Of a stretch of DNA of 64,000 bases, positions 51,153 through 59,639 are shown one piece after another (the stretch's first letter is position 1; each line of letters starts with the position of its first letter). Made by a program: the position numbers and the translations under genes. The DNA lies in contig CAAFWV010000031.1 of the NCBI GenBank assembly GCA_900766815.1, positions 1 through 64,000 on the forward strand, in the 5' to 3' direction. The DNA comes from Lachnospiraceae bacterium. Lineage in GTDB: Bacteria > Bacillota > Clostridia > Lachnospirales > Lachnospiraceae. The notes beneath the pieces were generated by a model. It was not told the DNA's origin, ran no database searches, and saw only the letters and a list, made by a program, of their open reading frames with translations.

Positions 51153-51764
51153 ATGAAGATAAAGATATGCGGATTGACGAAGGCCGATGAAGCCGAATAT
51201 CTCAATGAAAACAATATAGAGTATGCAGGCTTTGTATTCTTTGAAAAGAGTAAGCGCAATATAGCTTTAAGTCAGGCGCTTGAGATAATGGATAAGCTAA
51301 CGGATGATATTAAACGCGTAGCGGTTATGGTATCGCCGAAATTAGAGTTTATACGGCAATTAAATGAGCTTCCGTTTGACATATACCAGATTCATGGTGA
51401 GCTTACGGATGAAGTGCTTAAGGCCTGTAAAAGAGATGTCTGGCGTGCTATGAATATAGAAAATTCAGCTGAGATAACAGCTTTTCTATCCTCACTGCCA
51501 AAGGAGTGTGAGCGACATATAAGGGGGATTGTGTTTGATGCACCTGATTTTGGCAGTGGGAAACCCTTCAATTGGGAGGGAGCTGCAAGAATTGAATCAA
51601 AGCTTGATATCATTCTTGCCGGCGGTCTGAATGCAGACAATGTAAGAGAAGGAATCGATAGATTTGCCCCCGATGTGGTGGATGTGAGTTCATCGGTTGA
51701 GGGAATTGACGGTAAGGACAGGGATAAGATTAAGGCATTTGCAGATGCAGTAAGGGAGGCATAA
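51153..51764 (+). CDS. trpF: Phosphoribosylanthranilate isomerase
   Basis: A 203-residue isomerase of the pathway. MKIKICGLTKADEAEYL carries the catalytic Cys; YAGFVFFEKSKRN, FDIYQIHGE, and LAGGLNADNV with DVSSSVEG are as in the family. ATG 51153 follows GGAAGGG; the open frame extends upstream into trpC but the N-terminus would not be family-like. It is separate from trpC here, not fused. Confidence 0.94.
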   Translation: MKIKICGLTKADEAEYLNENNIEYAGFVFFEKSKRNIALSQALEIMDKLTDDIKRVAVMVSPKLEFIRQLNELPFDIYQIHGELTDEVLKACKRDVWRAMNIENSAEITAFLSSLPKECERHIRGIVFDAPDFGSGKPFNWEGAARIESKLDIILAGGLNADNVREGIDRFAPDVVDVSSSVEGIDGKDRDKIKAFADAVREA

Positions 51765-51768
51765 GGAT

Positions 51769-52956
51769 ATGAACAGTAAAGCTTACTACGGAGAGTACGG
51801 CGGACAGTTTGTTGCAGAATCTCTTCAGAATACTCTTAAGGAGGTTGAAGAAGCCTTTGAGGAGGCAATAAGAGATCCTGAGTTCATGAACCGGTACCAC
51901 TATTATCTTAAACAGTATGTGGGAAGGGAGACACCGCTGTATTTCGCAGAGAGACTGAGCGAGAAGTACGGAACAAAGATTTATCTTAAGAGAGAGGATC
52001 TGAATCATACCGGAGCTCATAAGATAAACAATGTACTGGGACAGATTCTTCTGGCTAAGAGAATGGGCAAGACCAAGGTCATTGCAGAGACAGGAGCGGG
52101 ACAGCATGGAGTTGCCACAGCCACAGGAGCTGCGCTTTTTGATATGGAATGCACAGTATATATGGGCAAGGAGGACGTGGAGCGTCAGGCACTCAATGTT
52201 ATGAGAATGGAGATGCTGGGTGCTAAGGTTGTGCCGGTAGAATCCGGAAGCAATACACTTAAGGATGCGACCAATGAGGCGATAAGAACCTGGGCAAAGA
52301 CGGCTGAAGACACCTTCTATATTATTGGTTCGGCTGTGGGTCCTCATCCGTATCCCAAGATGGTTAAGGAGTTCCAGAGAATTATTTCCATAGAGGCGAA
52401 GAGACAGCATATGGAGGCAGAGGGAAGACTTCCGGATGTTGTAATGGCCTGTGTGGGAGGCGGTTCCAACTGCATCGGAATGTTTGCGGAATTCATAGAT
52501 GAGCCGGGGGTTGAGCTTATAGGAGTTGAAGCTGCGGGTAAGGGCGTTGATACCACGGAGCATGCAGCAAGTATCAGTAAAGGAAGGGTTGGAATACTTC
52601 ATGGTTCGAAGTCATATCTGCTTCAGGATGATGATGGCAATATTACACTGGCTCATTCAATATCTGCAGGACTTGATTATCCCGGAATCGGACCGGAGCA
52701 TGCATATCTTCATGATACAGGAAGAGCAAAATATGTTCCCATAACAGATGTTGAAGCGATGGATGCGCTAATGGAGCTGACCAGGATAGAGGGAATAATA
52801 CCTGCCATCGAAAGCGCTCATGCTGTTGCATATGCACTTAAGAAGGCTAAAGAGATGACTAAGGACCAGAGCATGATAATCTGTCTGTCGGGAAGAGGAG
52901 ATAAGGATGTGAATACCATATCCAACTATCTGGCCGGCAAGGGATATCTCAACTAA
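51769..52956 (+). CDS. trpB: Tryptophan synthase beta chain
   Basis: Joins indole and serine using pyridoxal phosphate. The 395-residue protein has YYGEYGGQFVAESL near the start, the PLP lysine in HTGAHKINNVLGQ, the phosphate-binding GGGSN in VMACVGGGSNCIG, and the AETGAGQHGVA region. It is of the TrpB1 type, encoded just before trpA with which it forms the alpha2-beta2 complex. Confidence 0.98.
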   Translation: MNSKAYYGEYGGQFVAESLQNTLKEVEEAFEEAIRDPEFMNRYHYYLKQYVGRETPLYFAERLSEKYGTKIYLKREDLNHTGAHKINNVLGQILLAKRMGKTKVIAETGAGQHGVATATGAALFDMECTVYMGKEDVERQALNVMRMEMLGAKVVPVESGSNTLKDATNEAIRTWAKTAEDTFYIIGSAVGPHPYPKMVKEFQRIISIEAKRQHMEAEGRLPDVVMACVGGGSNCIGMFAEFIDEPGVELIGVEAAGKGVDTTEHAASISKGRVGILHGSKSYLLQDDDGNITLAHSISAGLDYPGIGPEHAYLHDTGRAKYVPITDVEAMDALMELTRIEGIIPAIESAHAVAYALKKAKEMTKDQSMIICLSGRGDKDVNTISNYLAGKGYLN

Positions 52957-52969
52957 CAGGGAGGCAAAT

Positions 52970-53764
52970 ATGAGTAATAGAATAGAAAGAGCGCTTGAAG
53001 CACTTAAGGCAGAAAACAAAAAGGCTTTCATAACATATGTTACCGCAGGCCTTCCCGACATGGAGACAACAAAGGAGATAATTAAGGCTCAGGTTGGATA
53101 TACAGATGTTATTGAATTAGGTATTCCCTTTTCGGATCCGATAGCTGACGGACCGGTAATCCAGCAGGCAAGCTTTGAAGCTATTCAGGGCGGCGCTAAT
53201 ATTGCAGGAGCCTTCAGACTTATGAAGGAGCTTAGGGCAGAAGGCGTCGAGATTCCCATAGTATTCATGCTATATTACAATACCGTATTCAATATGGGAG
53301 AGGCTGAATTCATAAATAGGTGTCGTGAATGCGGCGTGGACGGTCTCATTATTCCGGATCTTCCTTATGAGGAGCAGGATGGTATGAGAGCTGCAATAGG
53401 CGATGATGATACCACAATCCAGATTCAGCTTATAGCTCCGACTTCGGGTGACAGAATCCCAACATTACTTAACAATGCCAAGGGCTTTGTGTACTGTGTA
53501 TCGGCAATGGGAGTGACAGGACAGGAGGGAACCTTCCACAAATCGGTGGAGGAGTATCTGAAGTCAGTTAAGAGTCAGTCCGGGATTCCGGTAATGATGG
53601 GCTTTGGAATAAGGACAGCAGAGGATGTAAGACCTTTCAAGGATATAATTGACGGTGCAATAGTTGGTACACATTTTATTAACCTGCTCAGAGAGGGAGA
53701 TTTCAAGCCTGAGGTGGCAACAGCCTATGTGAAGGAGTTCAAGGAGGCCATCAATTCGTTATAG
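52970..53764 (+). CDS. trpA: Tryptophan synthase alpha chain
   Basis: Cleaves indole-3-glycerol phosphate to indole, channelled to TrpB. The 264-residue TIM barrel has FITYVTAGLPDMETT, ELGIPFSDPIADGPVIQQAS with the catalytic Glu and Asp, DGLIIPDLPYEEQ, and VSAMGVTGQEG. GGGAGG precedes the ATG. A 167-base gap with a hairpin and a possible promoter separates it from trpD. Confidence 0.97.
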   Translation: MSNRIERALEALKAENKKAFITYVTAGLPDMETTKEIIKAQVGYTDVIELGIPFSDPIADGPVIQQASFEAIQGGANIAGAFRLMKELRAEGVEIPIVFMLYYNTVFNMGEAEFINRCRECGVDGLIIPDLPYEEQDGMRAAIGDDDTTIQIQLIAPTSGDRIPTLLNNAKGFVYCVSAMGVTGQEGTFHKSVEEYLKSVKSQSGIPVMMGFGIRTAEDVRPFKDIIDGAIVGTHFINLLREGDFKPEVATAYVKEFKEAINSL

Positions 53765-53783
53765 AAGAGATTGTTCCGGATAT

Positions 53784-53806
53784 ATACACCGTATGAGACG
53801 GTGTAT
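53784..53806 (+). other. Hairpin between trpA and trpD
   Basis: ATACACCGT (53784-53792) pairs perfectly with ACGGTGTAT (53798-53806), loop ATGAG. No T-run follows, so it may stop 3' decay or mark a processing site rather than terminate. Confidence 0.5.
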
Positions 53807-53835
53807 GATATGCTATAAAACAATGCGTTATTTAA

Positions 53836-53864
53836 TTGATGCAATAATGGAATAACAGCATAAT
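53836..53864 (+). promoter_or_regulatory. Possible internal promoter for trpDEG
   Basis: TTGATG (53836-53841), a 17-base spacer and CATAAT (53859-53864), about 68 bases ahead of the trpD ATG. The surrounding DNA is AT-rich. If active, it would allow trpD, trpE and trpG to escape T-box control. Confidence 0.45.
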
Positions 53865-53931
53865 AGAATAATAGTGTTAGATGACCTATGAATAATCAGA
53901 GTAAAAAATATGGATTCAGTGAGGTGATAAT

Positions 53932-54954
53932 ATGATTAAGGAAGCAATAGAGAAGATAGTATTAAAGGAAGATTTAACTTATGATGAAGCCTATACAGTA
54001 ATGAATGAGATTATGAACGGTGAAACGACACCGACCCAGAATGCAGCCTTTCTTGCCGCACTCTCAACCAAGAGCACCAAGGCAGAGACAATAGATGAGA
54101 TATCGGGCTGTGCTCAGGCTATGAGAGAGCATGCACTCACAGTTGACGGTGGTGACATGGATACACTTGAAATAGTCGGAACAGGCGGAGACAGGGCAGG
54201 AAGCTTCAATATCTCGACAACAACCGCCTTTGTAGCAGCTGCAGCAGGAATAAAGGTAGCCAAGCATGGTAACAGAGCGGCTTCTTCAAAGTCCGGTACT
54301 GCGGACTGCCTTGAGGCACTGGGTGCCAATATTAACCTTGAGCCCGAGAAGTGCGTAAGCCTCCTTAAGGATGCGGGCTTCTGCTTCTTCTTTGCACAGA
54401 AATATCATACATCCATGAAATATGTAGGTGCTATCAGACGTGAGCTTGGATTCAGAACCGTATTTAACATCTTAGGACCACTTACCAATCCTATTAAGCC
54501 AGCAAGACAGCTTCTCGGTGTCTATGATGAATATCTTCTCGAGCCGCTGGCCAAGGTTCTTACAAGTCTTGGTGTAAAGAACGGAATGGTAGTCTATGGC
54601 AGGGAGAAGCTTGATGAGCTGTCAACAGCGGGAGAGACTGCTGTATGTGAATTCAACAACGGTGAATACAAGACATATGTGCTTACACCGGAGCAGTTCG
54701 GACTTACCCGTTCAAGCAAGAAGGACCTTGAGGGCGGTACACCTGAAGAGAATGCCAAGATAACACGCGATATCCTGTCGGGTAAGGATAAGGGACCAAA
54801 GTTTGATACGGTTCTTATGAATGCCGGAGCTGCTCTATATATAGCTGGAAAGGCTACAGATATTGCAGACGGCATTGATAAGGCAAGAGAACTCATTGAT
54901 AACGGTGAAGCCCTTAAGGCATTGGAGAGATTCGTAGAATTATCTAATAAGTAG
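53932..54954 (+). CDS. trpD: Anthranilate phosphoribosyltransferase
   Basis: Joins anthranilate to phosphoribosyl pyrophosphate. The 340-residue protein has VGTGGDRAGSFNISTT (PRPP binding), KHGNRAASSKSGTADCLEALG, and FNILGPLTNPIKPARQLLGVY. GTGAGGTGATAAT precedes the ATG. trpE follows ten bases after. Confidence 0.97.
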   Translation: MIKEAIEKIVLKEDLTYDEAYTVMNEIMNGETTPTQNAAFLAALSTKSTKAETIDEISGCAQAMREHALTVDGGDMDTLEIVGTGGDRAGSFNISTTTAFVAAAAGIKVAKHGNRAASSKSGTADCLEALGANINLEPEKCVSLLKDAGFCFFFAQKYHTSMKYVGAIRRELGFRTVFNILGPLTNPIKPARQLLGVYDEYLLEPLAKVLTSLGVKNGMVVYGREKLDELSTAGETAVCEFNNGEYKTYVLTPEQFGLTRSSKKDLEGGTPEENAKITRDILSGKDKGPKFDTVLMNAGAALYIAGKATDIADGIDKARELIDNGEALKALERFVELSNK

Positions 54955-54964
54955 GAGTGAATGT

Positions 54965-56440
54965 ATGATTATTCCGGATAAGACAGAAGCAGGTAAATTC
55001 AAGGGTAAATATAAGTTTGTCCCCGTGGCCAAAGAGATTTATTCTGATATCAGAACACCAATACAGGTGCTTAAGGCCCTGAAGGCCAAGAGCAATCATG
55101 TATATATGCTTGAAAGTGTCGAGAATCAGGAGAACTGGGGAAGATATACCTTTCTTGGATATAATCCCACCATGTGTGTGACAATGCTTGAGGGTGAGCT
55201 TGTCGTTAAGGATGATAAGGGCAATGAAATAAAGCGTGAAAAGGTATCACATCCCGGAGCATATCTCAGGGAAATAATTGAGGCTCACAGGAGCCCTCGT
55301 ATAGAAGGTCTTCCCACCTTCACAGGCGGTCTTGTAGGATATTTCTCATATGATTATATTAAATACAGGGAGAAGAATCTCGTATTGGATGCAGCAGACG
55401 AAGAGCATTTCAAGGATATGGACCTTATGCTCTTTGACAAGGTTATAGCCTTCGACAACCTGAAACAGAAGATTGTGGTTATCGCCAATGCATGTCTTGA
55501 TAACCTTGATGAAAACTATGAAAAGGCCGTGGAAGACATAGATGAAATAATAGATGTTATCAAACATGGAGAGGAAGGCTGCTTTGAGAAGGGCAGGATG
55601 CTCAGTGAGTACAGACCTCTCTTTAATGAAGAAGAATTCTGCTCAATGGTAAATAAGGCCAAGGATCATATTTTCGAGGGAGACATCTTCCAGGTGGTGC
55701 TGTCCAACAGACTGGAGGCTGACTTCGAGGGAAGTCTGTTTGATACCTACAGAGTCCTTCGCACCATTAATCCGTCTCCGTATATGTTCTATTTCAGCGG
55801 TGATGATGTTGAGGTTGCCGGTGCAAGCCCGGAGACACTGATAAAATTAGAAGATGGAATTCTAAGAACCTACCCTCTTGCCGGAACCAGGAAGAGAGGT
55901 GCCAATGCGAATGAGGATATAAGCCTTGAGAGGGAACTCCTTAAGGATGAGAAGGAGCTTGCGGAGCATAATATGCTTGTGGACCTCGGAAGGAATGACC
56001 TGGGTATGATATCTAAGTTCGGTACTGTAGAGGTCGAGAAATATATGTCTGTGGAGAAGTATTCACATGTAATGCATATCGCATCCACAGTAAGGGGACA
56101 AATCCGTGATGATAAGGATGCCTTTGATGCAATCGAGGCTATTCTTCCTGCCGGTACCCTGTCCGGTGCACCCAAGATTCGCGCCCTTCAGATTATTAAT
56201 GAGCTTGAGAACAATAAGAGGGGCGTCTATGGAGGCGCCATAGGATATATCGATTTTACCGGCAATATGGATACCTGTATTGCAATAAGACTCGCCTTCA
56301 AGAAGAACGGCAAGGTTTTCGTCCGCTCGGGAGCGGGCATTGTAGCAGACTCTGTCCCAAAGAAGGAATATGAGGAGTGCATCAACAAGGCCAAGGCGGT
56401 AATCAATGCGATTGCCATGAGCGAGGAGGTGGAGGATTAA
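54965..56440 (+). CDS. trpE: Anthranilate synthase component I
   Basis: The 491-residue chorismate-using subunit that makes anthranilate with ammonia from TrpG. The tryptophan-binding element is visible as YMLESVENQENWGRYTFLG (LLES-type), so feedback inhibition is likely. The catalytic domain (about 220-485) has NPSPYMFYF, TYPLAGTRKRG, HNMLVDLGRNDLG and GAPKIRALQII. The stop overlaps the trpG start by one base (TAATG). Confidence 0.97.
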   Translation: MIIPDKTEAGKFKGKYKFVPVAKEIYSDIRTPIQVLKALKAKSNHVYMLESVENQENWGRYTFLGYNPTMCVTMLEGELVVKDDKGNEIKREKVSHPGAYLREIIEAHRSPRIEGLPTFTGGLVGYFSYDYIKYREKNLVLDAADEEHFKDMDLMLFDKVIAFDNLKQKIVVIANACLDNLDENYEKAVEDIDEIIDVIKHGEEGCFEKGRMLSEYRPLFNEEEFCSMVNKAKDHIFEGDIFQVVLSNRLEADFEGSLFDTYRVLRTINPSPYMFYFSGDDVEVAGASPETLIKLEDGILRTYPLAGTRKRGANANEDISLERELLKDEKELAEHNMLVDLGRNDLGMISKFGTVEVEKYMSVEKYSHVMHIASTVRGQIRDDKDAFDAIEAILPAGTLSGAPKIRALQIINELENNKRGVYGGAIGYIDFTGNMDTCIAIRLAFKKNGKVFVRSGAGIVADSVPKKEYEECINKAKAVINAIAMSEEVED

Positions 56441-57015
56441 TGATACTTCTGATTGATAATTATGACAGCTTTTCCTACAATCTCTATCAGCTTGTCGGAT
56501 GCATCAATCCCGATATCAGGGTAATCAGGAACGACGAACTTACCATAGAAGAGATAGAAGCTCTGTCTCCGAGCCATATCATTATCTCGCCGGGTCCCGG
56601 TAAACCCGCTGATGCAGGTATCTGCGAGGAATGTATAATTCATTTTGCGGGAAAAGTGCCCATACTGGGTGTGTGCCTGGGCCATCAGGCAATCTGTGAA
56701 GCCTTTGGCGGCGTGGTAGACCATGCCGGGGCGCTTATGCATGGCAAAGCAAGTATTGCAACACTTGATACTGAAAATGAGATATTTAAGGGGCTTGAAA
56801 GCAGGGAGCAGGTGGCCAGATATCACAGCCTGTCCGCCAAGGAAGAGACTCTGCCTTCCTGCCTTAAGGTAATTGCAAGGACCGATGATGGAGAGGTTAT
56901 GGCAGTATCCCACAGTGATTATGCCATCTTCGGACTTCAGTTCCATCCTGAATCAATCCTCACTCCGGATGGTAATATTATGCTTGATAATTTCCTGAAA
57001 ATAGGTCTTGCATAG
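56440..57015 (+). CDS. trpG: Anthranilate synthase component II (glutamine amidotransferase)
   Basis: A 191-residue class I amidotransferase. MILLIDNYDSFSYNLYQ is the standard start; the nucleophile Cys is in GVCLGHQAI and the His-Glu pair in LQFHPESILT. ATG 56440 shares its first base with the trpE stop, giving coupled translation. It could also serve para-aminobenzoate synthesis, as in some Firmicutes, since no other pabA is seen here. It is the last trp gene in the window. Confidence 0.95.
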   Translation: MILLIDNYDSFSYNLYQLVGCINPDIRVIRNDELTIEEIEALSPSHIIISPGPGKPADAGICEECIIHFAGKVPILGVCLGHQAICEAFGGVVDHAGALMHGKASIATLDTENEIFKGLESREQVARYHSLSAKEETLPSCLKVIARTDDGEVMAVSHSDYAIFGLQFHPESILTPDGNIMLDNFLKIGLA

Positions 57016-57064
57016 AGGGTGAAAAGAACAAAATAAAAAAATAGAAAAAATAAAGAAAAAGGGG

Positions 57065-57093
57065 TTGACTATTCCTCCGCTCGATGATAATAT
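57065..57093 (+). promoter_or_regulatory. tRNA-Leu promoter
   Basis: TTGACT (57065-57070), 17 bases, TAATAT (57088-57093) with TG at 57085-57086. The transcript would begin near 57100, with a hairpin CGCGAAA/TTTCGCG (57106-57127) in the leader before the tRNA. Confidence 0.8.
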
Positions 57094-57138
57094 ATCACTT
57101 GCAGTCGCGAAACGGTAAGCTTTCGCGGAGGCTGATAA

Positions 57139-57221
57139 GCGGAAATGCTGGAATTGGCAGACAGGCATGACTAAGGATCATGTGTACCAAGTACGTGAGG
57201 GTTCAAGTCCCTTTTTCCGCA
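57139..57221 (+). tRNA. tRNA-Leu (anticodon AAG)
   Basis: An 83-base class II tRNA. The acceptor stem GCGGAAA/TTTCCGC (57139-57145 with 57214-57220) and discriminator A are clear; the D stem is CTG/CAG, the anticodon stem CATGA/TCATG with loop CTAAGGA (anticodon AAG), a long variable arm follows, and the T stem is GAGGG/CCCTT around TTCAAGT. CCA is not encoded. A34 would usually need deamination to inosine to read several codons. Confidence 0.95.
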
Positions 57222-57225
57222 GAAT

Positions 57226-57253
57226 AACCCCTGAGTTATACTCAGGGGTTTTC
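57226..57253 (+). terminator. Terminator after tRNA-Leu
   Basis: AACCCCTGAG (57226-57235) pairs perfectly with CTCAGGGGTT (57241-57250), loop TTATA, followed by TTC. The T-run is short but the stem is strong. Confidence 0.8.
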
Positions 57254-57272
57254 TTGTATCAGGAGATAGAAT

Positions 57273-58028
57273 ATGAAACTAATATCATGGAACGTAAACG
57301 GAATCAGAGCCTGTATGAATAAAGGCTTTATGGACTTCTTCAATGAAGTTGATGCAGACATTTTCTGTCTGCAGGAGACTAAGATATCGGAAGGACAGTG
57401 GGAGCTTGGAAGAGACGACCTATATTCATACTATAACTATGCTGAGAAGAAGGGCTACTCGGGTACTGCAGTATTCAGTAAGATTAAGCCGTTGAATGTA
57501 AGCTACGGAATCGGCATTGAAGAGCATGATCGTGAGGGAAGGGTTATAACACTTGAATTTGATAACTTTTTCTTCGTCTGTGTATATACTCCGAATTCCA
57601 AGTCAGAGCTTGAGAGGCTTGAGTACAGATGCAGATGGGAGGACGACTTCAGAGAATACCTTCTTAAACTTAATGAAAACAAACCGGTTATAATAACGGG
57701 TGATATGAATGTGGCCCACAACGAGATAGATCTTAAGAATCCTAAGAGTAATCACCATAATGCGGGCTTTACGGACGAAGAGAGGGAGAAGATGACTAAG
57801 CTTCTGGCTTCAGGCTTCACTGACAGCTTCAGATATCTGTATCCGGACAGAAAGGATATTTATTCATGGTGGTCATACAGGTTTAAGGCGCGCGAGAAGA
57901 ACGCAGGCTGGCGTATAGATTACTTCTTAACCTCATCATCTATTGAGGATAAGATAAGGGAAGCAAATATCTATACCGAAGTTTTGGGTTCGGATCACTG
58001 CCCGGTAGGACTGGAAATAGATTTGTAG
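57273..58028 (+). CDS. xth: Exodeoxyribonuclease III
   Basis: A 251-residue AP endonuclease/3'-5' exonuclease of base excision repair. MKLISWNVNGIRACMNKG, FCLQETKIS with the metal-binding Glu, GYSGTAVFSK, ITGDMNVAHNEIDL, and the final GSDHCPVGLEIDL (catalytic Asp-His) match the family. CAGGAGATAGA precedes the ATG. It is read in the same direction as the upstream tRNA but behind a terminator. Confidence 0.96.
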   Translation: MKLISWNVNGIRACMNKGFMDFFNEVDADIFCLQETKISEGQWELGRDDLYSYYNYAEKKGYSGTAVFSKIKPLNVSYGIGIEEHDREGRVITLEFDNFFFVCVYTPNSKSELERLEYRCRWEDDFREYLLKLNENKPVIITGDMNVAHNEIDLKNPKSNHHNAGFTDEEREKMTKLLASGFTDSFRYLYPDRKDIYSWWSYRFKAREKNAGWRIDYFLTSSSIEDKIREANIYTEVLGSDHCPVGLEIDL

Positions 58029-58053
58029 TTTGCAATAACGGAATGTACTGTTG

Positions 58054-59514
58054 ATGGAATGTACTTTACCAAAGGAATTCTTGGACAGAATGAGACTTGA
58101 GCTTGGGGATGAATATGATGAATTCATAGAATCCTACAACAGGTCAAATTATAAGGGTCTGAGACTTAATCCTATTAAATTAAATGATAAATTAATTAAT
58201 GTATTAAAAACCAGATATTCGCTGCGCTCTGTTCCGTGGTGTAAGACAGGATATTACTACGGAGATGATGAGAAGCCGGGCAGGGATGTTCTGCACCACG
58301 CCGGTGCATATTATATCCAGGAGCCCAGCGCCATGATAGTGGGTGAGCTTGTAGGCGATATCAGGAATAAGAAGGTGCTTGATCTGTGTGCTGCTCCCGG
58401 TGGCAAGACCTCACATCTTGCCGGCATTATGAACGGAACAGGACTTCTCGTTGCCAATGAGATAATACCTAAGAGGGCTGAGATTCTGTCTCAGAATGTA
58501 GAGAGAATGGGCATCAGAAACTGTATAGTAACCAATGAGAGCCCTGATAAGCTGAGTAACCGGTTTGTTAACTTCTTCGACTGTATTGTAGTAGATACGC
58601 CCTGCTCCGGCGAGGGTATGATGCGAAGGGATGAGATTGCAAGGCTCGAATGGTCCATGGATAATGTCAGGATGTGTGCCCAAAGAGGACAGGACATCCT
58701 GGAGAATGCACACAGAATGTTAAAAGACGGCGGACGATTGGTATATTCTACCTGTACTTTTGCGCATGAAGAGGATGAAGGAGCGATCGAACTCTTCATA
58801 TCAAAACATCCCGAATACAGTGTACAGAAGGAAACACCTGATAGGAGTGAGGGAAGTCTTGATAGAGACGGATGGCCATCAAACGGTAACGGATGTTATG
58901 GTGAAATGGTATACAGACTGTGGCCTCATAGGCTTAATGGCGAGGGCCATTTTGCTGCAGTACTTATAAAGGGTGCTGTAAAAGAAGAACAGGAGGAAGC
59001 CCCAAACAGAAGGAGGGTGCTCCCTTCAAAAACAAATGACAGGCTTAAGGATTTCGAGAGCTTCGCTGATGAACTCAGGATTGGTATAAAGACTGAGAAT
59101 ATTGTTACAAAGGCTGACAGGCTGATACTTGTTCCTGAAGGGGGCGCAAATCTTAGCGGAATCAGGGTAATAAGACCGGGACTTGTCCTTGGCGAAAACA
59201 AGAAGAACCGCTTTGAGCCCGACCATGCACTGGCGATGGCATTAAGACCGGAGGAATTCGGGACTGTTCTTGATATTGACAGCACATCCGAGGACGGAAT
59301 GGAGACCTGTATAAAATATCTTAGCGGAGAGTCCCTGTCAATTAATAACAGTACAGTAGGCGGAGCTGTTAAGCTGTACGTGGATGGCGTTCAAAATGAC
59401 AATGCGAAGGGCTGGGTCCTGTGCTGTGTGGACGGAATATCAATGGGCTGGGGCAAGAAAAATAACGGTATTATCAAGAATCATTACCCTAAGGGCCTTA
59501 GGATTATGCGATAG
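58054..59514 (+). CDS. RsmF/RsmB-type rRNA cytosine-C5 methyltransferase
   Basis: A 486-residue NOL1/NOP2/Sun-type enzyme. The SAM-binding motif VLDLCAAPGGKTSHLAG and the two cysteine motifs DTPCSGEGMMRRD and VYSTCTF are intact; the last holds the catalytic Cys. An N-terminal domain (RLNPIKLN region) and a C-terminal PUA-like RNA-binding part (about 320-486) flank the catalytic core, as in RsmF. ATG 58054 is preferred to the adjacent TTG 58051. Target is probably 16S rRNA, but the exact base is not shown by sequence. Confidence 0.9.
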   Translation: MECTLPKEFLDRMRLELGDEYDEFIESYNRSNYKGLRLNPIKLNDKLINVLKTRYSLRSVPWCKTGYYYGDDEKPGRDVLHHAGAYYIQEPSAMIVGELVGDIRNKKVLDLCAAPGGKTSHLAGIMNGTGLLVANEIIPKRAEILSQNVERMGIRNCIVTNESPDKLSNRFVNFFDCIVVDTPCSGEGMMRRDEIARLEWSMDNVRMCAQRGQDILENAHRMLKDGGRLVYSTCTFAHEEDEGAIELFISKHPEYSVQKETPDRSEGSLDRDGWPSNGNGCYGEMVYRLWPHRLNGEGHFAAVLIKGAVKEEQEEAPNRRRVLPSKTNDRLKDFESFADELRIGIKTENIVTKADRLILVPEGGANLSGIRVIRPGLVLGENKKNRFEPDHALAMALRPEEFGTVLDIDSTSEDGMETCIKYLSGESLSINNSTVGGAVKLYVDGVQNDNAKGWVLCCVDGISMGWGKKNNGIIKNHYPKGLRIMR

Positions 59515-59577
59515 ACTAATATCTATGAGAATTGTATGAGATAAACAAGAAAATTTGTATCAATTAATAGATAATTA

Positions 59578-59586
59578 TGCTATAAT
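59578..59586 (+). promoter_or_regulatory. cheV promoter (extended -10)
   Basis: TGCTATAAT (TG at 59578-59579, TATAAT at 59581-59586). The best -35, TTGTAT at 59555-59560, is 20 bases away, so the extended -10 probably matters most. Confidence 0.6.
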
Positions 59587-59639
59587 ACATTTAAGTGTCC
59601 TACAAAGGGGTGAAGGACGTAAAAAGTGAGGTATAGTTT

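Noticed and set aside
51730..52602. Long minus-strand frame opposite trpB (290 codons)
   Set aside because: Antisense shadow of a clear trpB; His/Cys/Leu-rich with no family resemblance.
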